NCBI GenBank assembly: GCA_017461285.1 | Contig: JAFTYS010000084.1 | Location: 1-11,698, forward strand | Reading direction: 5' to 3' | DNA length: 11,698 nucleotides | Origin: Bacteroidales bacterium | GTDB taxonomy: Bacteria > Bacteroidota > Bacteroidia > Bacteroidales > UBA932 | Shown here: positions 6,991 through 11,698 of the stretch, one piece after another | Numbering within the stretch: position 1 is the stretch's first letter | How the letters are laid out: every line of letters begins with the position of its first letter | Program-made: the position numbers and the translations under genes | The notes under the pieces: model-generated | Database searches by the model: none | What the model saw: only the letters and a program-made list of their open reading frames with translations | What the model was told of the DNA's origin: nothing

Positions 6991-8103
6991 ATGAATAATT
7001 CAAGAGTCGTGTTTCTGGATTGGGTAAGGGTGATCGCATGCTTCATGGTCATGCTTGTCCATTGTATCGAACCTTTCTATCTCGGAGGACCGGAAGGTAC
7101 CTATATCGCATCGAAGACCGATGCTCTCTGGGTGACGCTGGTCAATTCGGCCTTAAGGTCGGCAGTTCCATTGTTTGTACTGACTTCCAGCTATCTTCTT
7201 TTTCCGCTGAAGACTGATACAACGACCTTCTTCCGCAAACGCTTCGGACGTGTGGTCGTTCCGTTTGTCGTATGGTCCCTGCTTTATTGCGTGATTCCTC
7301 CGCTCGGATCTCAAGGAATCGACATCGCGGCGAATTTCAAGAACCTTGCATTCAACTTCGTGATGACCAGCAGCGGCCACCTGTGGTTCGTGTATATGCT
7401 CCTTGGCGTATACCTGCTGATGCCTCTGCTTTCTCCATGGGTGGAGAAGGTGTCACGAAAGGGCGAAAGGGCATTCCTTATACTATGGGCGGTTACGACC
7501 GTGCTCCCGCTGCTCCGTCCTTTGGCGGAGACCGTTACCGGCAGCACCAACCTTTGGGGCGAATGTCCATGGAATCCATACGGCACATTCTACTATGTGA
7601 GCGGATTCATCGGATTCATCGTCCTGGGCCATTATATCCGAACATATGCCGGCGAACTGTCATGGAAGAAGACTCTTGCATACGCCATTCCTTTCTGGAT
7701 CATAGGATATGCCGTTACAGCCGGAGGCTTCTGGCATTTCATGCCGACAGAAAACGGATTCCCTATATCTGCGCCATATGAAACAGCGGTCAAGATGGAA
7801 ACGACATGGAACTTCTGCACGTTCGGTGTCATGATGCAGACCCTTGCATACTTCCTTGTGTTCAGGAAGATCAAGGCTTCCGGATGGGTGTATGACCATC
7901 TTGTATTGCCGATATCGAAGCTCAGTTACGGAATGTATCTGATGCATATGTTCGTGCTGGTTCCTGTATTCGCATGGGTAAGTTCATGGGGCGTTGCGAC
8001 ACCTCTCGTGATCTTCGTCTCAGCTGCCATTACCTATGTGATATGCGCTGTATCAGCGCGAATCCTTGCATTCCTTCCGAAAAGCAAGTATATCGTAGGA
8101 TAA
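6991..8103 (+). CDS. integral-membrane acyltransferase (acyltransferase family 3, WecH/OafA-like)
   Basis: This is a 370-aa polytopic inner-membrane protein predicted to transfer an acyl group, often acetyl, to a surface carbohydrate or lipid-linked sugar. Family features are the N-terminal LDWVRVIACFMVMLVH with conserved H24, RKRFGRVVVPFVVWS (82-96), HLWFVYMLLGVYLLMPLL (130-147) and the late SKLSYGMYLMHM (309-320). About ten hydrophobic segments are visible and there is no cleavable signal peptide or extra soluble domain, so it is the short WecH/YiaH-like form. The substrate cannot be deduced; no glycan or O-antigen genes are in the window. ATG at 6991 starts directly at the conserved N-terminus. 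It is probably co-transcribed with the barrel-like gene upstream. The tRNA-Leu promoter begins seven bases after its TAA. Confidence 0.92.
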   Translation: MNNSRVVFLDWVRVIACFMVMLVHCIEPFYLGGPEGTYIASKTDALWVTLVNSALRSAVPLFVLTSSYLLFPLKTDTTTFFRKRFGRVVVPFVVWSLLYCVIPPLGSQGIDIAANFKNLAFNFVMTSSGHLWFVYMLLGVYLLMPLLSPWVEKVSRKGERAFLILWAVTTVLPLLRPLAETVTGSTNLWGECPWNPYGTFYYVSGFIGFIVLGHYIRTYAGELSWKKTLAYAIPFWIIGYAVTAGGFWHFMPTENGFPISAPYETAVKMETTWNFCTFGVMMQTLAYFLVFRKIKASGWVYDHLVLPISKLSYGMYLMHMFVLVPVFAWVSSWGVATPLVIFVSAAITYVICAVSARILAFLPKSKYIVG

Positions 8104-8109
8104 TTATTT

Positions 8110-8139
8110 TTGGAATTCGGATAAAATGTAGTACATTTG
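8110..8139 (+). promoter_or_regulatory. promoter of tRNA-Leu
   Basis: TTG (8110-8112), a 19-bp spacer and TACATTTG (8132-8139) match the Bacteroidetes consensus exactly. Box and flank (TTTGCAGTCC) are identical to the tRNA-fMet promoter. A 35-nt leader follows, containing a 7-bp stem, CCTTTCC (8144-8150) and GGGAAGG (8155-8161), with a GTCA loop and one G-T pair. Confidence 0.8.
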
Positions 8140-8174
8140 CAGTCCTTTCCGTCAGGGAAGGTTGAAATACTGTT

Positions 8175-8256
8175 GCGGGCGTGTTGAAATTGGTAGACAA
8201 GCCAGACTTAGGATCTGGTGCCGAGAGGCGTATGGGTTCGATTCCCTTCGCCCGCA
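8175..8256 (+). tRNA. tRNA-Leu, anticodon TAG
   Basis: This is an 82-nt cloverleaf with a long variable arm (class II), without encoded CCA. The acceptor arms are GCGGGCG (8175-8181) and CGCCCGC (8249-8255), with discriminator A8256. The anticodon arm is CCAGA, loop CTTAGGA, TCTGG, giving TAG for CUN leucine codons. The D arm contains GGTAGAC and the T loop is TTCGATT. The T stem has one T:T mismatch. The phage-like operon begins on the other strand shortly downstream, making the 3' end of this tRNA the natural candidate attachment site. Confidence 0.96.
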
Positions 8257-8258
8257 CA

Positions 8259-8316
8259 AAAAGAGCTTTAATTCTTAACTGATTAAAAATCAAAGAGTTA
8301 GAGCTCTTTTGTTTTT
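8259..8316 (+). terminator. terminator after tRNA-Leu
   Basis: AAAAGAGCT (8259-8267) pairs with AGCTCTTTT (8302-8310). Inside it TAACT (8276-8280) pairs with AGTTA (8296-8300), and GATT (8281-8284) pairs with AATC (8288-8291), so a long bulged hairpin can form. T residues interrupted by one G follow (8307-8316). It lies only 2 bp downstream of the tRNA. Confidence 0.7.
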
Positions 8317-8480
8317 ATGAGGTACAAGAGAGGTACAAAAATTTCGTTAAATTTCCGTACGGTTTCCGGTACAAAGATAAGGTTTTTTGTACAGTTTTTC
8401 GGTATAGTCCCAAAATATCCTACTGAGTTTTTTGTCTTTCGCAAGAAGTTTGTCAGCTGTGATTGCTGACTATTTTATAA
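8317..8480. other. tRNA/prophage junction without a convincing gene; GTAC repeat cluster
   Basis: Between the tRNA-Leu terminator and the phage operon terminator no credible gene is seen. Three copies of GGTACAA occur (8321-8327, 8332-8338, 8368-8374), along with the palindrome CCGTACGG (8355-8362) and an inverted TTGTAC (8387-8392): five GTAC cores in about 70 bp. A 50-codon frame (8317-8469, starting MRYKRGTKIS) crosses the cluster but resembles nothing recognised. The repeats could be recombinase arm sites at a prophage end; that role is inferred. Confidence 0.5.
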
Positions 8481-8520
8481 GAGAAAAGCCCGCATCAGAG
8501 TAGAATCTGTTGCGGGCTTC
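8478..8520 (-). terminator. terminator of the phage-like operon
   Basis: On the minus strand AAGCCCGCA (8519-8511) pairs with TGCGGGCTT (8494-8486), with inner pairing of CAGA and TCTG, and is followed by a T-rich tract (TTTTCTCTTATAAAA, 8487-8473). It lies 27 bp past the stop codon of the last gene in the operon. Confidence 0.85.
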
Positions 8521-8546
8521 GTCAATAAAATTCAGGAAGTAAAGGA

Positions 8547-9254
8547 TTACTCTCCCTCTACAGGTGCGTCTTCGTCGAGTCTGACCATGGTGAGCATCTC
8601 GCCGGATTTTTCGCCGGTCTTTGTGTTGACGAAGAAGTACTTCATGAAGATCTTTGGAGCAGCAGCGTTAGGTGCGCCGTGCTTGTTGTCGTAGTCTTCC
8701 TTGATGTCATACTCCTCTGTTACTGGTTCGAGGACTCCACCAATCTGAACGGCCTTGCTGTAGGCGCGGGTAACACCGTTTGACTGAGGAGCTGAAGCCT
8801 GAATGATGAGTTTCAAGTCCTGAACATTCTCGGGTTCGCTCTCGAGCTCGAAGGTGAACTTGGTTGGGGTGAGGGTTACGACGGCCTCTGTTGGAGCTTC
8901 AACGCCCTGAAGTGCTGGCGGGTTGGAGAGGGCTTCTCCACCGCAGAAGACAATCCAGTAGTTGAGGCGTGAGTAGAGGTTGGCTCCGGAGATCTTTGCG
9001 GATGTTCCGAGAACTGACTTTCCGGCCTGGGTCTGAGCCAGGGCATTCCATGCGAGGATCTGGGCGTTGGTGAGGTTCTTCCAGCTCTGTGAGAGCTGCT
9101 TGAAGATTGACTTCACTGCTGCCTGTGCACTTGTGCGGACTGAGCCGCCGTAGCCACGATTGCGGATGTATTTACGACCGCGCACCTTGGCTGCGGTTAC
9201 ACCCTTTGCTGAGCCAGACATTTCGTCGAAGGCGATTGAAGGAACGTACTTCAT
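8547..9254 (-). CDS. phage virion-type protein, helical N-domain plus Ig/FN3-like domain
   Basis: This encodes 235 aa and is the last gene of the operon. ATG at 9254 is used because it follows the upstream stop by 4 nt and begins MKYVPSIAFDEMSGSAKGVT; an upstream in-frame ATG at 9281 would overlap the preceding gene. Residues 1-40 are Gly/Arg-rich (KGVTAAKVRGRKYIRNRGYGG). Residues 41-110 are helical with AQAAVKS, LSQSWKNLTNAQILAWNALA and GANLYSRLN. Residues 118-228 are beta-rich (LKLIIQASAPQSNG, then IFMKYFFVNTKTGEKSG), resembling an Ig/fibronectin III fold. It aligns along its length with the first two domains of the gene at 10741-11698. Such proteins occur in Bacteroidetes phages and prophages without a defined role; a structural or tail-associated function is inference. 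Confidence 0.8.
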   Translation of the reverse strand: MKYVPSIAFDEMSGSAKGVTAAKVRGRKYIRNRGYGGSVRTSAQAAVKSIFKQLSQSWKNLTNAQILAWNALAQTQAGKSVLGTSAKISGANLYSRLNYWIVFCGGEALSNPPALQGVEAPTEAVVTLTPTKFTFELESEPENVQDLKLIIQASAPQSNGVTRAYSKAVQIGGVLEPVTEEYDIKEDYDNKHGAPNAAAPKIFMKYFFVNTKTGEKSGEMLTMVRLDEDAPVEGE

Positions 9255-9258
9255 AGTT

Positions 9259-9729
9259 TTAAGGTTTAAGGAATTTAACAATATATAGTATCGCGAACAC
9301 TATCAATGTGATGAGGATTCCGAGGAACCAGCCACCCATCTTCATCTTGAAGGACTGCCAGCCGGTGAGTTCTTTCTCCACTTCTACGGTCTCATATACG
9401 ACCACGTCTTTGAAGATTACACTGTCACGATAGACAATCTTGGTCTGAATTTCTACGGGCTGCTGAATAGGCTTGGTCTCAAGAGAATGAGCCAACAATC
9501 CATCTGATACGGAGGCTTCACTCTTAGCGTATTCGTTCTCGAGAACAGATACAGTATCAGCAGTAACGATCTTCTCTACAATCTTGGGGACTTCGAGAAA
9601 GACTGTGTCTGTCTGAAACACCGTCTCGATACGAGTTTCAGTGATAATCTTCTCTGACGGTGCAGCCTGGCGGGCAGTCGCACAGGCTACACACAAGGCA
9701 GAGAAAAGAACGAGGATGAAGTTTTTCAT
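9259..9729 (-). CDS. candidate unimolecular spanin (lipoprotein with C-terminal TM segment)
   Basis: This encodes 156 aa. The N-terminus (MKNFILVLFSALCVAC) is a lipoprotein-type signal with probable lipidated C16, although C13 at the -3 position makes the lipobox imperfect. Residues 20-128 are a charged, Val/Thr-rich periplasmic region containing repeats of the form TDTV and RDSV (FQTDTVFLEV, TADTVSVLENEYAKS, GLLAHSLETKP, YRDSVIFKDV). Residues 132-153 (MGGWFLGILITLIVFAILYIVK) form a transmembrane helix at the C-terminus. A lipidated N-terminus in the outer membrane joined to a TM helix in the inner membrane is the architecture of u-spanins such as phage T1 gp11, which disrupt the outer membrane in the last step of lysis. 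The position directly after a holin-like gene (9-nt gap) supports this. Similar small lipoproteins are frequent in Bacteroides prophages. Function is inferred; no enzymatic motif exists. Confidence 0.7.
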   Translation of the reverse strand: MKNFILVLFSALCVACATARQAAPSEKIITETRIETVFQTDTVFLEVPKIVEKIVTADTVSVLENEYAKSEASVSDGLLAHSLETKPIQQPVEIQTKIVYRDSVIFKDVVVYETVEVEKELTGWQSFKMKMGGWFLGILITLIVFAILYIVKFLKP

Positions 9730-9738
9730 AGGTTGGTT

Positions 9739-9996
9739 TTATTCGTGTCGGTCTGCTTTCTTGAGCAGCTCTGCTTCAAACTTGTGGAACTTGATATCGT
9801 ATGATGCCTTCACACCGAGGATCGCACCACAGAGAACCAGGAGTTCGCTCACAATCGAGATTGCTGAATATGTAATCTCTCCAAGCGGCTCGATCCAGAA
9901 CAGACACACCATCGCAATGACAACCCCGCTAGCAAAGCTGGCAATCGCAAGACCACCCTGCAGACGTGTGATTTCTATGTGGGACATCTTTGGCAT
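9739..9996 (-). CDS. holin-like two-TM phage protein
   Basis: This 85-aa protein has two hydrophobic segments (about 15-35 and 43-63) separated by a short turn (WIEPLGEIT) and a charged C-terminal tail (FHKFEAELLKKADRHE). Size, topology and position before the spanin-like gene fit a phage holin, which opens the inner membrane at lysis. Holins share little sequence, so the call relies on topology and context. A second possible start, M4 (MSHIEIT), would barely change the protein. It lies 6 nt after the upstream gene and 9 nt before the next. No endolysin is seen beside it. Confidence 0.7.
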   Translation of the reverse strand: MPKMSHIEITRLQGGLAIASFASGVVIAMVCLFWIEPLGEITYSAISIVSELLVLCGAILGVKASYDIKFHKFEAELLKKADRHE

Positions 9997-10002
9997 ATTT
10001 AT

Positions 10003-10728
10003 TTACTCTGCTGATCTGTTTCTGATAAATACTCCGAATATGAAATGTTCTCGTGGCATTCCGCCCCAACCGAATGGAACCTGATGCACAGTGAGTGTAG
10101 AATCCTTAATTGTGGCTTTGAGCATGTCTGTTCCATAGACCAAAACTCCATTGATATTGTCACCCACAAAAGGCAATTCGGCATCTACATCCTCAGGAAA
10201 TCCCCCAAGTGTCACAACATCGTCTGAATTTTCAATTCTAGTATTGTAGGAGTCAGTCATCAGTGCAAGCATGCACCAATCATCGCAGATATAACAGCTC
10301 TGATAATAGTCATATCGGTTATCGGATGTTGTGTTGGTCAAAGTCAGCCTTGTACTCTGGCATAACTCAAATACACCTCTCTGCCCTTTGGGAACATAAA
10401 GATTCGCAAAGTAGATAGTATATTCATCTGTCTGGTCTGACCAATAGTCCAGTTTCTCAACACAGATAGTATTACGGTTCTTTACCCATGTCTTCACTGT
10501 AGTTCCACTAAGTCTGCCATCCACATTGAACTGTATATAGCAGCCACTCATTCCGCTTTTGGGAATAGACAATGTCGGCACATAGATCTCGAGTACAGTA
10601 GCAGCCTTGAAAGCCTCACTCTTGTTGTTGAATGTAAACTTACCATTCAAAACCAAGACCTTCTCATTCTGAAAATCTTTGAGCGTGATCTGACCTGCTC
10701 CAAAATTATTTCCTGTTGATGTAATCAT
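10003..10728 (-). CDS. uncharacterised phage protein, beta-rich
   Basis: This encodes 241 aa from ATG at 10728; a TTG at 10737 would add three residues but is a rarer start. No family is recognised. It has no signal peptide or TM segment. The sequence is rich in Thr, Val, Tyr and Asp and predicts as beta strands: EKVLVLNGKFTFNN near the start, VLEIYVPTLSIPKSG, EYTIYFANLYVPKG, and HFIFGVFIRN at the end. A cysteine/tryptophan cluster (SCYICDDWCML) lies near residue 150. It sits 12 nt after the preceding virion-type gene and 6 nt before the holin-like gene, so it belongs to the same transcript and is probably a virion or receptor-binding component. That role is only inferred from position. Confidence 0.75.
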   Translation of the reverse strand: MITSTGNNFGAGQITLKDFQNEKVLVLNGKFTFNNKSEAFKAATVLEIYVPTLSIPKSGMSGCYIQFNVDGRLSGTTVKTWVKNRNTICVEKLDYWSDQTDEYTIYFANLYVPKGQRGVFELCQSTRLTLTNTTSDNRYDYYQSCYICDDWCMLALMTDSYNTRIENSDDVVTLGGFPEDVDAELPFVGDNINGVLVYGTDMLKATIKDSTLTVHQVPFGWGGMPREHFIFGVFIRNRSAE

Positions 10729-10740
10729 AGTCGTCAAGCG

Positions 10741-11698
10741 TTATTTCTTAAATACTGGAGCCGAGCCAAACAACTCGACATATTCATTTTCATACTGGCC
10801 AGCTCTATGAGCGAATGTACCTTCTGTTTCACCTCTCCAGGTGCTGGTCCATACAGTAAACAAACATGGCCTTGCGAACCAATTACGGTCTGGATTAGAA
10901 CATCTTGCCAATGTCCAAGAAGTAATGTCCGGAAGGTTCTCGATAGGCTTCTTGAGAGTAAAACCACCAGAAGCTACACCTGTATTGTTGGAGTACGAAG
11001 CATCCACAGAAAGAATTGTTGAGCCGTGCGACAACTCGATATCCAGATTCTCGAATCCTTCACTCTCTGAAACCTCATTCAAGGTTACACGTGCACGTGG
11101 ACTGTATTCCTGATTATAAGCTGTAGACCCAGCCTTGCAGATTGCAGATATCCACATGCTTTCTCCGGTAAAGCCTGTTTCGGTATCAAGCCACCAACAT
11201 TCCAGATAATACTTGAGTCCTTCCTGCGGAGCCACACCGATAGTCTCTGTGAAAAGCTTTGTGATATTAGCCTCGCCCCAATCGTCAACAATACCCGGAG
11301 CCACGATCACAGTCTTACTCCAACCGGAAGAAGTTCCAGGACTCTGAGCTGGAGACATCTTAACGACAAGTCGATAAGTATCTGACGGGACCTCAAGACC
11401 AGTAAACACTATCATATCAGGAGAAATCCAAAGATCTTCATAAATCACTTCAGGAACATCTGCCATATACACCGGAGCCTCTTCAAGCGGAGGCATGCCG
11501 ACCATTGCACGATTGGAGTTTATACGGACAAATGCATTGTGAGCTGTCAGGCTTGCCGCCTGGCCGAATGTGGATATTCCCTTAAGATGACCAGCCAAGA
11601 CCTCCCACTGGTTAATTTGGGAATCGGAGAGCTGTCGGAATGTGCGGGAGATCTTGGATAGTCGGTTTCTTGAGACCGCCTGAGCGGGCGTAACTATC
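10741..11698 (-). CDS. phage virion-type protein with Ig/FN3-like domain, 5' end off the window
   Basis: The frame enters from the right edge and ends at TAA (10743-10741), giving 318 visible residues; the TTG at 11598 is internal, since homology continues upstream of it. The visible start (VTPAQAVSRNRLSKIS) aligns without gaps to residues about 40-106 of the 235-aa protein at 8547-9254: shared AQA, the QI..W...LA pattern, then G.S..G and N....R.N. By this alignment about 40 residues are missing. A beta-rich domain follows (YRLVVKMSPAQSPGTSSGWS, then LKYYLECWWLDTETGFTGES), again matching the paralogue. An extra C-terminal domain of about 120 residues (from SPRARVTLNEV to SAPVFKK) has no counterpart in the smaller protein. 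A structural or tail role is inferred. Confidence 0.8.
   Translation of the reverse strand, partial: IVTPAQAVSRNRLSKISRTFRQLSDSQINQWEVLAGHLKGISTFGQAASLTAHNAFVRINSNRAMVGMPPLEEAPVYMADVPEVIYEDLWISPDMIVFTGLEVPSDTYRLVVKMSPAQSPGTSSGWSKTVIVAPGIVDDWGEANITKLFTETIGVAPQEGLKYYLECWWLDTETGFTGESMWISAICKAGSTAYNQEYSPRARVTLNEVSESEGFENLDIELSHGSTILSVDASYSNNTGVASGGFTLKKPIENLPDITSWTLARCSNPDRNWFARPCLFTVWTSTWRGETEGTFAHRAGQYENEYVELFGSAPVFKK

Larger units (their letters stand above)
8257..11698. mobile_element. probable prophage (late-gene end), running off the right edge
   Basis: All five genes from 8547 to the edge lie on the minus strand in a tightly spaced operon with holin-like, spanin-like and repeated virion-type proteins, in contrast to the housekeeping genes to the left. 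The operon ends next to tRNA-Leu, a common integration target. The left boundary is inferred to lie at the 3' end of the tRNA or within 8257-8480. No integrase, capsid, terminase or endolysin gene is present in the window, and no duplicated attachment site can be seen, so the right boundary and completeness are unknown. Confidence 0.7.

Noticed and set aside
8317..8469. 50-codon plus-strand frame starting MRYKRGTKIS
   Set aside because: It starts in the T tract of the tRNA-Leu terminator, has no promoter, and its sequence is dominated by the GTAC repeats. No resemblance to the arm-binding domain of known integrases was recognised.
8170..8517. Eleven-base match CTGTTGCGGGC at 8170-8180 and 8507-8517 as an attachment-site duplication
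   Set aside because: The second copy is part of the GC-rich stem of the operon terminator, and the match stops after 11 bases. Chance similarity is more likely, and integration normally duplicates the tRNA 3' end.
10737..11598. TTG start codons at 10737 and 11598
   Set aside because: At 10737 an ATG lies three codons downstream. At 11598 homology to the paralogue continues upstream to the window edge, so the TTG is internal.

Overview
The window looks like a chromosome segment of an uncultured-type member of the Bacteroidales. Three things support this. Six promoters match the Bacteroidetes consensus (TTG or near-TTG, 19-20 bp, TAnnTTTG). The proteins include types common in the phylum: a small PepSY-like secreted protein, a secreted C1B peptidase and a Bacteroidetes-style HisRS. 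Translation starts have A-rich upstream regions rather than strong Shine-Dalgarno sites. The genus cannot be fixed from the sequence.

Layout, left to right. (1) Positions 1-2545, minus strand: most of polA (DNA polymerase I), lacking about the last 50 codons. Its polymerase and 5'-nuclease motifs are intact, but its 3'-5' exonuclease domain has lost key acidic residues. (2) Positions 2546-4736, plus strand: a divergent promoter region, a small secreted PepSY-like protein, a terminator that overlaps the next promoter, and a secreted aminopeptidase C/bleomycin-hydrolase-like gene interrupted by one in-frame TGA. A 28-bp imperfect inverted repeat follows it. (3) Positions 4733-6199: hisS with its own promoter. 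(4) Positions 6203-6355: initiator tRNA-fMet with its own promoter and terminator. (5) Positions 6368-8103: a small outer-membrane beta-barrel-like protein followed 17 nt later by an integral-membrane acyltransferase. (6) Positions 8110-8310: tRNA-Leu(TAG) with promoter, leader hairpin and terminator.

(7) From about 8257 to the right edge the content changes to one tightly packed minus-strand phage-like operon running toward the tRNA-Leu gene. In transcription order it holds a tail- or virion-type protein (5' end off the window), an unrecognised 241-aa protein, a two-TM holin-like protein, a lipoprotein-plus-C-terminal-TM protein with the architecture of a unimolecular spanin, and a second virion-type protein that is a full-length paralogue of the first part of the operon's opening gene. 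A strong terminator closes the operon. The stretch between the tRNA and this terminator carries no convincing gene but holds a cluster of GTAC-core repeats, as expected near a recombination junction. The simplest reading is the late-gene end of a prophage integrated at or next to tRNA-Leu. No integrase, endolysin or capsid gene is visible, so integration and completeness remain inferred.

The most notable observations are the nonsense codon in the otherwise intact C1B peptidase, the paired paralogous phage proteins flanking a holin/spanin cassette, the overlapping terminator and promoter at 3123-3182, the PolA without recognisable proofreading residues, and the GTAC repeat cluster at the tRNA/prophage junction.
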